A stretch of 64,000 nt of DNA from Siphonodentalium dalli (taxonomy: Eukaryota; Mollusca; Scaphopoda; Gadilida; Siphonodentaliidae): positions 95,966,707 through 96,030,706 of the forward strand of contig CP136067.1 of NCBI GenBank assembly GCA_032622095.1, given 5' to 3'. Both the position numbers and the translations under genes were made by a program. Positions within the stretch are counted from its first letter, which is position 1. Each line of letters opens with the position of its first letter. A model generated the notes under the pieces. That model was given only the letters and a program-made list of their open reading frames with translations, was not told the origin of the DNA and did no database searches. Positions 1 through 10,941 of the stretch are shown one piece after another.

Positions 1-815
1 CAGAGCCCTTCTAACCACACCTGGATAAGACGCCTCTCTCGTCCCTTCTAACCACACCCCTGGCTAAGATGCTCTCTCAGGGTCCTTAATCTAACCACAG
101 CCCTGACTAAGACTAAGACGCCTCTCTCAGAGCCCTTCTAGTCACGCCCATGGCTAAGATGCCTCTCTCAGAGCCCTAACCACGCCCCTGGCTAAGACGC
201 TCTCTCAGTGTCCTTCTAACCACACCCCTGGCTAAGACGCCTCTCTCAGAGCCCTTCTAGCCACGCCCCTGGCTAAGACGCCTCACAGTGCCATTCTAAC
301 CACGCCCCTGGCTAAGACACTCTCTCAGAGCCCTTCCAACCATGCCCTGACTAAGACGCCTCTCTCAGAGCCATTCTAACCACGCCCCTGGCTAAGACAC
401 TCTCTCAGAGCCCTTCTAACCACGCCCCTGTCTAAGACGCTCTCTCAGAGCCATTCTAACCACACCCCTGCTAAGACGCCTCTCTCAGAGCCCTTCTAAC
501 CACTCCCCTGGCTAAGACGCACCTCACAGCGCCATTCTAACCACGCCCCTGGCTAAGATGCCTCTCTCAGAGCCCTAACCACTCCCCTGGCTAAGACGCC
601 TCTCTCAGAGCCCTAACCACTCCCCTGGCTAAGATGCCTCTCTCAGCGCCATTCTAACCACGCCCCTGGCTAAGACGCCTCTCTAATAGCTCTAACCACT
701 CCCCTGGCTAAGATGCCTCTATCAGAGCCCTTCTAACCACGCCCCTGGCTAAGACGCCTCTCTAAGAGCCCTTCTAACCATGTCCCTGGCTAAGACGCCT
801 CCGCAGAGCCCTTCT
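1..815. repeat. 41-bp minisatellite, truncated by the window edge
   Basis: About 20 head-to-tail copies of a unit of about 41 bp, readable as cagagcccttctaaccacgc followed by ccctggctaagacgcctctct. Copies differ by substitutions and by small deletions in the ctctct and gccc parts. The array is GC-richer than the surrounding DNA. It ends just before a 3' splice-site-like tract, so it probably lies in the last intron of the gene whose terminal exon is at 846-913. Confidence 0.95.
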
Positions 816-845
816 AATAATGTTATAATTATGTTTTCATTTCAG

Positions 846-913
846 AATTCATCTCTGAAAAAGAATTCAACGAATCGCCAATGCTATCTCAGGGAGACTT
901 CGACGATATTTAA
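846..913 (+). CDS. terminal exon of an unidentified plus-strand gene (C-terminal end)
   Basis: A good 3' splice site (AT-rich branch region, ttttcatttcag at 834-845) is followed by two bases and then an open frame of 21 codons ending in TAA at 911-913. The frame reads FISEKEFNESPM then LSQGDFDDI, an acidic, hydrophilic C-terminal tail. The intron is phase 1 and the rest of the gene lies left of the window. The exon has clean coding character and sits between repeats without belonging to any of them. I do not recognise the protein. A family A MITE lies in the presumed 3' UTR just downstream. The main doubt is length: a 68-nt open stretch after a CAG can occur by chance. Confidence 0.45.
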
Positions 914-941
914 TGTGCATACGGTGGGTACTATCTTTATA

Positions 942-1195
942 CAGTAATGCCCTAAATAATCGACTCCTAAATCACAGCAGAATTATGGGTAACTTTTCAG
1001 AATTTAGTCAGGAATATGGTTTGTTGCCATTCATCGGAAAGCTCTCACTGAGAGCTTCCCGACGAATGGCAACAAGCCATATTTCTCACTGAGAGCTTTC
1101 CGATGAATGACAACAAGCCATATTTCCGACTAAATCATGAAAAGTTACCCATAATTCTGCTGTGGTTAAGGAGTCGATTATTTAGGGCATTACTG
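942..1195. mobile_element. family A foldback MITE (Tc1/mariner-like), with internal duplication
   Basis: Palindromic element starting CAGTAATGCCCTAAATAATC and ending in its reverse complement, flanked by TA on both sides (940-941 and 1196-1197). At 254 bp it is longer than the ~213-bp standard because the hairpin tip and one arm segment (gagagctt...caacaagccatattt) are repeated. It has no coding capacity. It lies in the presumed 3' UTR of the upstream plus-strand gene. Confidence 0.93.
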
Positions 1196-1513
1196 TACAC
1201 TGACATATTTGAGGGTGTCAGACACTCCCCAGCCCATTAAATTATTTTTGAATCACCAATTATTTTTTTGATATACGGTTTTAATAACAGTCTATGTTAT
1301 GAGATCGTGGCGTTACACCATTCTCAATGACTCGGCCAGTTCTGCTTCGCTGAGGATATAACCTCTTCCATAAATAGAAAACACATCTACCGGTCTATTT
1401 CAGTCATGAGATTGACCATGTTCATACTACCGGTGAGTGCATCTGTTGACTGAGAGACTCATCTATTAAACTTGAACTAATTATTGTTATTTATCACTAT
1501 TTATCACTATTTA

Positions 1514-1624
1514 CAGTAATGCTCTAATTAATAGACTCCATAACCACAGCAGAATTATGGGTAACTTTTCAGGATTTAGTCGAAAATATGGCTTGTTGCC
1601 ATTCATCGGAAAGCTCTCAGGGAG
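1514..1624. mobile_element. family A MITE, solo left arm
   Basis: Left arm only, from CAGTAATGCTCTAATTAATA to the hairpin tip (gctctcaggga). Instead of the mirrored right arm, the sequence passes directly into a family C type body. The break is at the hairpin apex. Confidence 0.88.
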
Positions 1625-1830
1625 ATAAACTAAACTAAAAAAAGAAACTATCTAAAGCAACTAAATAAAACTTTGTTAATTTGATAATAAAGATTCTTTC
1701 CAGAGAAGATGAGGCCTAAAGCGGAATTATGTCCACAGAAGGTGAATTAAGTTATGCTGGCCCGGCGTGCATGGTAGCGTCACTAAATTCACATTACGGT
1801 GACCTCATTCTGATAATGTCCGGCACCATA
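1625..1830. mobile_element. diverged family C (hAT-type) MITE fragment
   Basis: Matches 16205-16390 closely: the shared stretch includes taataaagattctttccaga, gatgaggcctaaagcgga and the subterminal hairpin gaaggtgaattaagttatgctggc with its partner gcgtcactaaattcac. The left terminus is missing and replaced by the family A half-element. Confidence 0.75.
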
Positions 1831-1899
1831 TTTTTAAGCCCATCATTCAATATCGCACCCAGTAAACTTCAGAATACTGGTGAAAGTTGGGTTAACATA

Positions 1900-2075
1900 C
1901 AGTAATGCTCTAAATAATCGACTCCTTAACCACAGAAGAATTATGGGTAATTTTTCAGGATTTAGTCGGTGAGAGCTTTCCAATGAATGGCAACAAGCCA
2001 TATTTCCGACTAACTCCTGGAAAGTTACCCATAATTATGATGTGGTTATGGAGTCGATTAATTAGGGCATTACTG
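1900..2075. mobile_element. family A MITE, internally deleted
   Basis: CAGTAATGCTCTAAATAATC to gcattactg with TA flanks. At 176 bp it lacks the tip-proximal part of one arm. Confidence 0.9.
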
Positions 2076-2338
2076 TAATGTATTACCAATTCAGGTACTG
2101 GTTTACAGCGAATAAATTCTGCTCCATTCCATTTACGCGTCAACGAGTCAAGGTCATCGCCTTATTATACCAGGGCCGAATATGTTAGCATTGCGGGAAT
2201 ATGGTTTCTATTTATGGAAGAGGTTATTTCCTCAGCGAAGCGGAAATGGCCGAGCCATTGAGAATGGGCCTTACACATTCACGTGTTTATTTAAAGATGG
2301 TCTGTCTCTTCCCAGCAAGTTTTATATACAGTAATGCC

Positions 2339-2460
2339 CTAAATAATCAACTCCTGAGAGCTTTTCGATGAATGGCAACGAGCCATATTTCCGACTAAAT
2401 CCTGGAAAATTACCCATAATTCTGCTGTGGTTAAGGAGTCGATTATTTAGGACATTACTG
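2339..2460. mobile_element. family A MITE, mostly right arm
   Basis: 122 bp. The left arm is reduced to the first ~30 bp (CAGTAATGCCCTAAATAATC, then a jump to gagagctttt), and the right arm is complete to gacattactg. TA flanks are present. Confidence 0.88.
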
Positions 2461-2461
2461 T

Positions 2462-3142
2462 AGATTCCAGAGTATAATATAATAGACATAATTGAGGACA
2501 CCTGTCCAGAAAAAAATTAGTATCAATTTTATTTAGAACTGGCTGATGTGCCTGGGCTATTTAGGGATTTGTTTGCCAGAAACATTCCTATATGAGCATA
2601 TATGAGGGAGGTCAAGGACACGGTCACACATGAAATTGGACCCGCCCATATTGTTCCTGGGATCAAAGTAGGCCTACATATGCATATTTGAGTTGGATCG
2701 GTCAAGGTCCAGAAACATGCCTATATGAGCATATATGAGCAAGGTCACTATATAGATTGCTATATATATATGTAGTCTTGATATCGCGATTCTTAAAAGT
2801 TATGTTGTTGTAATTGTGACCCGGAAGAGATAGACCATCTTTAAAGTGATGATAAAACTTCGCTAGAGGGTGATAAATGGGAATACATAACAAATATATA
2901 CATTATATGCAACGACTCTTATTGGAGGAATCGTTGCTCTTTGTGTTTGCCGGCGAAAATTCGTCCGGAATTGAAATGTAATTGTAAATGTTTACATTTG
3001 TGCGTAGTTTAAACATGTATATTGAAATTGTGGCTGGAATGTATGATCGGAGTGGCTGGAATTTTCAGTAATATGAGTCGGATGCTACAAAACAATCTTT
3101 CAGTACCTGGGGAGTCACTCATCAGTTGATTTCACTGAAATA
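2462..3142. other. AT-rich non-coding stretch
   Basis: No gene-like ORF, RNA or complete element is visible. A word, cctatatgagcatatatgag, occurs twice (near 2588 and 2720). Some low-copy DNA may be present, but no splice-bounded exon could be defended. Confidence 0.5.
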
Positions 3143-3354
3143 CAGTAATGCCCTAAGTAATTGACTTCTTGACCAGAGCAGAATTATGGGTAACTTTTCA
3201 GGATTTAGTCGGAAATATGGTTTGTTACATTCATCGGAAAGCTCTCGGGGAGAGCTTTCCGATGAATGGCAACAAGCCATATTTCCGACTAAATCCTGAA
3301 AAGTTATCCATAATTCTGCTCTGCTTATTGAGTCGATTACTTAGGGCATTACTG
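3143..3354. mobile_element. family A MITE, near full length
   Basis: 212-bp palindrome, CAGTAATGCCCTAAGTAATT to ttagggcattactg, TA flanks, tip ctcggggagag. The ORF of 62 codons inside it is only a translation of the hairpin. Confidence 0.93.
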
Positions 3355-3714
3355 TAAGCTCACATAATGTCTTTATTTGCAGTTTAAACTAAAGATTAAC
3401 CAACTGAAAAGGATATGGTGATGTTAGAGAGGCTGCAGCGTTATCTGGCGAAAATCACAAAGAAATAAAAAAAAATACCATATGTCAGCTGACTGTGTCA
3501 TAACATATTATTAATAAAATTCAGATACTAGAACGATGTATCCAGTCTCACCCTGGTCCATAAAAATACAATATAATTCCCACCAGCTCCTCAAATGTAT
3601 TTAATTCTGAAAGATTGACATTTGCGGTAACTTTTTATATTAACACTAGGGAATGTATAGAACTCAGGTATTCACAAAATCCATCTTTGACTGGAACCAA
3701 CCCATATAAAAAGC

Positions 3715-3800
3715 ACATTGCATGGTAATGGTAATACCATGTTACTTTACCATGGTAGTACACATGTACCATGGTACTTTATCATGGTCCTAACATGAGC
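3715..3800. repeat. catggta/taccatg palindromic cluster
   Basis: Dense alternation of catggtaatggtaatacc and its complement (accatggtac, ttaccatggtag). The same words reappear at 4455-4482 and 4720-4812, bracketing a GC-rich block. This is probably a degenerate foldback element. Confidence 0.6.
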
Positions 3801-3993
3801 AACAACTCTATTTCACAATAACACATTGCAAAGATGAGGTGTTTCTGTCTCTTTTCGCGAGATGAAAATCATATTTTGTTAGTTAATCAGTGCAAAACAA
3901 TTGTACCCAGTGTCAAACTCAAAAGTTACCAAAATGGGACAAGAATATTGGTATAACTAAGTAGGCTAACTTCATGGCTAAGCCAAGAAGAGT

Positions 3994-4375
3994 TTAACCC
4001 TTTCAGTGCCAAGTCCGATTTTTGTATCAACCCATATACCCTGTGCCAATGCATTCTCTTATATATGCGAGTCGACCATAGGTCACCTCGCATATATAAG
4101 AGAATGCATTGGCCTAACAAATTTTCATCATTTGTTATTATTTTTTACAATTTTAATAATTTTTTCTTATATTCTACTCTCTTTCAGTGCCAGACTTATT
4201 TTGTATGTTTAGTGCCAGGGAATCTTACGTTTTTCATGGGCATCAAAATTATTACTATGAATACTTGGTGATAGTTTTGAGTTATAACATGCCCCTAAGG
4301 TTTTAACCAGTTTGTTTTAAAATTTGCTATAGCATGCTTAAGCATACCCAAAAAAAATTCAACCAAAAAAGGGTT
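3994..4375. mobile_element. family Ba TTAA MITE, degenerate
   Basis: Left end ttaaccctttcagtgccaag, then tgtatcaacccatataccct and the common hairpin module (gtgccaatgcattctctta, mirrored to taagagaatgcattggc), then a T-rich interior. The right terminus is not a clean mirror: gccagacttattttgt is present, and the next gggttaa is at 4369-4375. The boundary on the right is uncertain. Confidence 0.7.
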
Positions 4376-4481
4376 AACACCTTAGGTAATCAGACATCTC
4401 AATATTGACCTCCAATCTGTTATCAAATTTTAGGCTTCTAATCTAAAAGCATAACCTGGTATTACCATGGTAAAGTAACAG

Positions 4482-4689
4482 CCCATGCGGTGTGATACGT
4501 CCCCGATGATGGAAACATCTGACGGGACTTCCACTGGATGGGTTCGCAGCCTGAGGAGGATGAGTGGTCCTGACTGACTGTCCGCTTCTGGCGGGGACCG
4601 ACCCCGAGGGGCACTTTGACCATCTCGTAAGGGTGGGTTACCTCTGATGGGGTGCTCAGCCGATAAGAGTGGTCCGCAAAAGCTCCGGG
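4482..4689. other. GC-rich block unlike its surroundings
   Basis: About 210 bp of clearly higher GC content (gatacgtccccgatgatgg, gaccgaccccgaggggcac) set between catggta-type palindromic DNA. One minus-strand frame is open through the block, while the plus frames have stops. It resembles no repeat elsewhere in the window. It could be a fragment of a retroelement or of processed coding DNA, but I cannot identify it. Confidence 0.5.
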
Positions 4690-4812
4690 TTACTTTTTTT
4701 TAAAAGTAACACGGTTACTACTATGGTAAGGTAAAGTATGGTAAAGTACCACATGGTATATATATAAATGGCCATTATACCATGGGGTACTTTACCATGG
4801 GCTACCATGGTG

Positions 4813-5290
4813 CTTACAAATTATATTTAATTTCTTTTATTTGTAATAAAAACCAAAAATCAACATTATTGGCATTACATGAACGACAATAAACAAAATT
4901 GAAACTCACAACTACAACCTTTCCCTTACTCGGACTACAACTTTTATTGTGTCCCAATAAAATATCTGGGTAAATTAGTGTTAGAGGGGTAATGTCGCAA
5001 GAGCTATACTCATCCTTGACCTCATTTAATGGTATACTTGTAGGATGCATATCTATAATCTCAAATCGACTCCACCCACCCGCATGCGCAATTTGACTTA
5101 TTTATCAAGATGTTCCACCCACTTTGGTGCTTTAACGAGAGGCCAATCATGATCGGCAGATGTTTAACCCATACCTCGGTGATAGCGATTAGCTATAACT
5201 GATAATTCATCAAAGATATCACAGGAATCCCATATATTAGTACCCAACTTGAATTCAAAAGTTCAAATAATTTGTGTTAAGAAGGGTCAA
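4813..5290. other. non-coding stretch
   Basis: AT-rich DNA with no defended gene. The sentence-like string taacgagaggccaatcatga (near 5132) recurs at about 56989 (taacgagaggccgatcacga), so at least part is dispersed repeat. The 78-codon minus-strand ORF here has no recognisable features. Confidence 0.45.
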
Positions 5291-6295
5291 TATATTTTTC
5301 AAAAATAAATTAATCAATACCAAAATCCATAGATGTGAATAGTGTGCAAAGATAACCCTAGATAAGAGATATGAGGGATAGCCCTACATTATAGCATGCA
5401 TTTATGGCATCCTTGGAAAGGGTTAATGTTTTTCTAAGCAGATGATATATAGGTGAGGGGTCCCTTATGATACACCCTGTAATGAAATTTCAAGAGAATA
5501 CCAGAAACAAAGAGTCTCATGCCATTAATAAAATTTGACATATATGATAAACATTTAGCCAGCCACCAGTGGGGTTTATCTTTGTCTCCATCTAGCCACT
5601 GACCAGAGCTCTGTGTCTACCATATTATTTCATTACTCATTTAATAACAGATTTCATGTGGAATGACATGTATAAAATGTACTCCCATATACTCATATAA
5701 TTTATTGATATCATTATATTACATGCAACTATTGTAATAAAATCTTCATATTTTCAAAATAGGACATCACACCTAATTAATGGTATAAAACTATCAAATC
5801 GAGTGTTCATTATAACCCTGGTTCAAGAGTATAAGGGTTAATTAATCAAAACCAGTTTGCTAAGGAAAACCTAGGTAAGAAATATGAGGTAAATCAGAAG
5901 AAAAGTATTTGACTTATTGAACTGGTGTGAAAGGGTTAATTATTTCTAAAAAGATCAACCAATCGATACCAAAAACTATACAGGTGAGGCATATGTCATG
6001 ATTGTCATCATAAACCTGAATATAGAAAATATGAACACAATCGGACAAAAAATACTTGAGCTATGCCATTGGATAGATAGAACATGACCAGGTATTGATG
6101 GAAAGTGTTAATCATTTCTAAACTGATCAACAGATCGATACCAAAAACTATACAAGTGAGAGGTGCGTCATCATAAACATGCATTTAAAACTTGAACACG
6201 ATCCGATAAAAAATACTTGAGTAATCTTGTCAGATAGCAAGTGTCTACAGACAGATGGATGGGATGGACGGACGAATGGCAAATGGTTGATCTGG
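5290..6295. repeat. diverged ~173-bp tandem repeat with GGAC-rich tail
   Basis: The phrase gataccaaaaactatacargtg recurs at about 5964 and 6137 (173 bp apart), with older versions further left (near 5317). Other shared phrases are gggttaat..tttctaa and acacaatcggacaaaaaata/acacgatccgataaaaaata. The array ends in gacagatggatgggatggac. Arrays at 57840 and 60475 end in the same kind of tail. Confidence 0.65.
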
Positions 6296-6322
6296 ACATT
6301 GGCATTATGTGTAGCACACATA

Positions 6323-6535
6323 CAGTAATGCTCTAAGTAATCGACTCCTTAACCACAGTAGAATTATGGGTAACTTTTTAGGATTTAGTTGGAAATATGG
6401 CTTGTTGCCATTCATCGGAAAGCTCTCGGGGAGAGCTTTCCGATGAATGGCAACAAGCCATATTTACGACTAAATCCAGAAAAGTTACCCATAATTCTGC
6501 TGCGGTTAAGGAGTCGATTAATTAGAACATTACTG
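6323..6535. mobile_element. family A MITE, full length
   Basis: 213-bp palindrome with TA flanks, tip ctcggggagag. The outer words differ between arms (ctctaagtaatc on the left, gattaattagaac on the right), unlike most copies. Confidence 0.93.
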
Positions 6536-6559
6536 TAGTATGGGTACACATAATGAAAG

Positions 6560-6895
6560 TGTCAATGACACTGTAGCTCAAATTGGAAAGGGAATAATTT
6601 CATATGTTACAGTTAATGGAGTGATTAGGAATGTTTAAAGTTGAAAGGCCTAGTTATGCAAAGAGTAAAATCCAAGATGGCCACTGGTAGCCACGTTTTT
6701 TTGCCGAATGACCCCAAAAAGACTCGTTCCCATCTACATGTCAATATTAACATCCATGACAAATTTCATAATGATCCAACCAAAGGTACGACCTGTAGCC
6801 CGTGCTAAAGGAAATTGATGACGAATCACGCATACATGGACGACAAAGCCATGGCAATAGCTCAAACTTTACAAAGTAAAGTTGAGCTAAAAACT
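6560..6895. repeat. dispersed repeat ending in a small hairpin
   Basis: Contains agatggccactggtagccac and phrases typical of non-coding dispersed repeats. It ends with a hairpin in which tagctcaaactttac pairs with gtaaagttgagcta (about 6859-6893). No coding capacity. The family is not identified. Confidence 0.4.
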
Positions 6896-6904
6896 AACCA
6901 AAAG

Positions 6905-7304
6905 ATAACCCTTTACCCAACAAACCGGCCAAAACCGGCCAAATAAATCTTCAACAGCCTAAAATATCTTCGGTCTGTCTCAATAGAACCATACAAATAT
7001 GGATATCATTGGAACCGGCTCCTTGACCACATTGTGATAGTTACAGTTATGCCCTGTGCCAATGCATTCTCTTATATATGCGAGTCGACCATAGGTCGCC
7101 TCGCATATATAAGAGAATGCATTGGCCTAAAAAAAATCTTTTTTTAACACTTTTTACCATTTTTTCTTACATTCTTTAACAATTTTATAATTGTTATTGT
7201 GTTAAGCCAATGCATTCTCTTATATATGCGAGGCGACCTATGGTCGACTCGCATATATAAGAGAATGCATTGGCACAGGGCCCTTCTGTTTGGTAAAGGG
7301 TTAA
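6905..7304 (+). mobile_element. family Bb TTAA MITE (piggyBac-like), 400 bp
   Basis: Left end ataaccctttacccaacaaa (TTAA changed to ATAA) and right end tggtaaagggttaa. The interior holds two copies of the ~70-bp hairpin module (about 7054-7130 and 7207-7281) around a T-rich spacer, and a GGCC-rich left part (aaaccggccaaaaccggcc). The TTAA boundary and the CCCTTT start are what is known for piggyBac-type ends; no transposase is encoded. Confidence 0.88.
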
Positions 7305-7544
7305 TTAGTTGAATATAACGTGACTGCCAATTCTGGGGTGAAGGTTGAGTATAGCTCAGGACTGTGAAATTTCTCCTCTAATTAAATTTGTGTCTCGATA
7401 TTTTCTTGCAAATATTTTCTTGCAACTTTATGTAAATATGCCATAAAGGCACAATGACCTTCGCAGGTGGGTATTGCTGCCCAAACAACTGTGATAAAAT
7501 GGCACTTTTATCCATTATGTCAGGCTAAAATCATTAACCGACTA

Positions 7545-7829
7545 CAGTAATGCCCTAAATAATCGACTCCTTAACCACAGCAGAATTATGGCTAACTTTT
7601 CAGGATTTAGTCGGAAATATGGAAAAAATTTGTGGATATACAATGCCCTAAATAATTGCCTCCTTAACCACAGCAGAAATATGGCTTCTTGCCATTAATC
7701 GGAAAGCTCTCACTGAGAGCTTGAGAGCTTTCCGATGAATGCGGCAACAAGTCATATTTCTGACTAAATCCTGAAAAGTTACCCATAATTCTGCTGTGGT
7801 CAAGGAGTCGATTATTTAGGGCATTACTG
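7545..7829. mobile_element. family A MITE, composite of two left arms and one right arm
   Basis: A left arm from CAGTAATGCCCTAAATAATC runs to about 7621. A second left arm begins at about 7640 (acaatgccctaaataattgc), followed by a tip and a full right arm ending gcattactg with TA. Either one copy is nested in another or there was template switching. Confidence 0.82.
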
Positions 7830-8011
7830 TAGACTATTGGGGGGGGGGGGGGTATAAGCTGCTGCAGTTCACTCCCACTGTGGAATAGTTTGGACAAATA
7901 GATTTTCAATATATGTTTTAATTTTGAATAATAAAATTTAGTAAGAATTTGTTGGTTGTTTTTGTACTACAGAAGAGTAACAGATGCATTTCCATACAGT
8001 GTAGGGAATAA

Positions 8012-8247
8012 ATAACCCTTTCATGACGGGAGCTCTGCTGATTAAAGATCATGTGCCAATGTATTCTCTTATATATGCGAGTCTCCCATAGGGAGCCTCG
8101 CATATAAACACACTGGCTTACAAGGTAAATATTGTTTGGCCAATGTATTTTCTTATATATGCGAGGCTCCCTATCATATGGGAGCATGCATCGGCACCCT
8201 GAGGGTTTTCGTGAAATTTCAGGAAGCTCCAGTCATGGAAGAGTTAA
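8012..8247 (+). mobile_element. family Bc TTAA MITE, internally deleted
   Basis: Starts ataaccctttcatgacggga and ends gctccagtcatggaagagttaa. Two hairpin modules are present, but the second is shortened. The overlapping 89-codon ORF is a translation of the element. Confidence 0.82.
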
Positions 8248-8715
8248 GGTTTATTCCCAGTGAATTGAATCACCATACATTCAAATTTGTTCACATGATT
8301 ATTAAAGAAAACTGAATGTGTGCAGGAGCGCCGGGAGAAAAGAGGGAAGAGGGGGCTGCTGCCACCCCTGCCTTCCACAAAGGGGGCAGAAAATGCCTTT
8401 CCAGGATCCCAAGAATGGTAGAAAACACCCAAAATGTGAAATTGGGAAAGTTCTGATAGTTTAATAAGAACACGTTTCTTGGAAGTGAATTAAAAACAAT
8501 GTTTCACTTAAATTTTCTATTTTTCTAACTTTTAGCATACATGCTTGCTTTCTGAATCAGAATGTATTTTTTGGAAAACGGGTCCCCTCTGGATAAATCC
8601 GGCACCCCTAAACCATGTGTGTGTCTGTGTGTGTGTGTGAAATAAGGCAGAATATGCTAAATTATTATCGAATTAATAGGTAAGGGGAATAAGTTTTCAA
8701 ATGAATTCTAAGGGC
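8248..8715. other. non-coding stretch with TG microsatellite
   Basis: Contains a short (tg)n run near 8620-8638 and a purine-rich patch (8330-8400). Overlapping minus-strand ORFs of 60-62 codons have no recognisable motif and no splice context. Confidence 0.45.
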
Positions 8716-9161
8716 CAAGCTTGCAAATAGTGTGTCCGTCATTTGCAGAATGAGGTCCCCAGAGGGTGAATTTAGTGATGCTATCCCACACAGCGGGTTA
8801 GCATCACCAAATTCACCCTCTGTGAACCTCATTCTGCTTAGGTCTCAACTGCTGTAGGAGACCTGTGTTCAGATTGAAGTTTCCCAGTCAAAGTTGGTGA
8901 TTTTCACTCATTAGTCACGTCGATTATGCATTTTATCTTCCGCACAATATGGGATATAGAAACTGAACAGAAGTGGAAAAATTAACTAAAAACAATGTTC
9001 ACATGAGTCTCTAGACACTCCCTAAAAGATGTGGCCAAAGCAGAATGAGGTCCCCAGAGGGTGAATTTGGTGATGCTATCCCACTGTTCAGGATAGCATC
9101 ACTAAATTCACCCACTCTGTACCTCATTCTGCTAATGACATAAACACTATTTGCAGGCTTG
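8716..9161. mobile_element. family C hAT-type MITE, complete
   Basis: 446 bp. Terminal repeats are CAAGCTTGCAAATAGTGTG on the left and its mirror on the right (cactatttgcaggcttg). The target duplication is 8 bp with one mismatch (ctaagggc at 8708-8715, ctatgggc at 9162-9169). Two subterminal hairpins (gcagaatgaggtccccagag ... and its mirror) flank a unique middle. 8-bp duplications and CA-starting ends are standard for hAT elements. Confidence 0.92.
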
Positions 9162-9169
9162 CTATGGGC

Positions 9170-10933
9170 AGTGTTCTGTAAATTATTTAAAGGCTGACAT
9201 TGAAAAATAAAGCATTATGAAACAATGATATGCATCACTTCTATTGGTAGACCTTGCAGGGCTGACCAAAAGCGTCGATCCAAATTCTGTATGTACCATA
9301 TTGGGGTTTTAGGTACCAGAAATTTGGGGTTCTGTATAACTAATGGCAATATCACAGGTTCAAATGTCCTAAAACTGCACTATAAGTATCCAAATATAGG
9401 TACGGAAATTTCGCAATCCACAGAGGGCCATTTTTGTTCAGAGGTTTCTCAAATTGATGGAAACATGTGATCAAGCTAACCAATTTTTTCAGAATTGTTC
9501 TTCCAATTCCTTATAGCAGTTATATCCACAAGAAAATTTACAATAAGCTTTAGTGCAACATACGGCACAGACAGCCCATAGATATAGCCAAATACATGTA
9601 TAGAGCCAAACATATATTTTACAATATACATGTAACTCACTTGTCAAACATAAATTATTTTGTAAACTTCAATGTATTGTATCATTTAATATTCAATGTA
9701 TTTGTATCTTGTTATGATATGAATTGTGACCTGAATAAAAAATATTTTAAAAAAAACAAAATTTCAGAAATGATCGACTAACTAATAATAAACCTGTTTA
9801 GAGAAGGTATATGCCATTTGAACCTATGCCCTAAAACCCCAATTTGGGCACCTAAAAAAATCAGTTGCCACTTGTCGAAACGTACCCTAGAAACCATCTT
9901 CAATATAATATGAACACCCTACTGAGCTCTATCATGAGATCGATATTATGTACATGACAGCATGATTGTAGTCCCTTCTCAACTCAAGAGATAAAAAGAT
10001 CGAAAAAATCCGAAAGAGAGAAGAAGAGTTACTCATGCTGATAAGTTTCTAATAATTTCAGTATCAAAGTCAGCAAGTTATACAGCCATCAAGGCAATTG
10101 GCCATCCTCGGTGATTTCCGTACGCATATATATTTCTGCCAAGTACGATAATCCGAGATGTTGTGACTGCCATCAAGGGAGAGGATGGCCGCAAGTTCTC
10201 AAGGGAGAGAAACGGTAACACTAACGTATTCATTATGGAATAGAATCTCAGTTATAGAAGTATGTATCCATTGAAAGGTTCTATTATTCATTTGGAGGGG
10301 TCATTTGATCATACAGGTGCTGAAGACAGAAGTTTCCTAATCAATCATTCGGAAGGAATATTCAGATAGTATGTTCAATAAACGGCATTGCGTCGTTTGT
10401 CAAACATATTATTTGAACATTCCCCAAGTTTAAACCTGTGTATTCCCTTGTGGATATCTAGTCGGGTATATAACGGCAATTAAGTTATATATCTGCATAT
10501 CATTTGTAAGATTCCCTCAAAACAAAATGGAGGTCTACCAATGAACTGACCATAGTGGCAAAAAAATGAACACAGATTTAACAACATACAATAAACAAAC
10601 AAAAATGTGACATTGATGAATGCAATGCATAGTAAATTTTGCGATACAAGATAAATTTGATTCACCCGGAAAGGAAATACGAAGCCTTCGTCAAACAATT
10701 CACAAACATTCATGTTGATCAATCTTTGTTACCATGCTAACCATCAGCAGCTAAGATGTCAATTGAAGACTCATAATAACAAAACAGTAGAGTAAGTTTA
10801 GAGTTATCTTTCCTGGAGCACACCAAATTTAATTTCCTCACATCTGCAGATTAAAGTTATCATTTAGAGTTATCTTTCCTGGAGCAATACAAAAGATGAA
10901 CAGTCAAACAACAGTGAGGACAATTCAGGTTTA
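9170..10933. other. AT-rich non-coding region with weak foldback
   Basis: No defended exon. A loose inverted similarity links 9300-9370 (attggggttttaggtacc, aggttcaaatg) with 9806-9860 (catttgaacc, ctaaaaccccaatttgggca), suggesting an old foldback element of about 570 bp. At 10090-10200 ggccatcctcggtgattt is mirrored by gaggatggccgc. The ORFs of 60-81 codons here look random. Confidence 0.45.
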
Positions 10934-10941
10934 TTCTCTTT

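Noticed and set aside
7054-7281. CRISPR-like appearance of repeated palindromes with spacers
   Set aside because: The palindromes are paired hairpins inside TTAA-bounded MITEs in a eukaryotic genome; spacing and flanks are fixed by the element, and the spacers are the same in each copy.
10040-10215. Possible plus-strand exon containing KGEDGRKFSRERNG
   Set aside because: Several frames are open for only 20-30 codons, and the segment is part of an inverted repeat (ggccatcctc/gaggatggcc).
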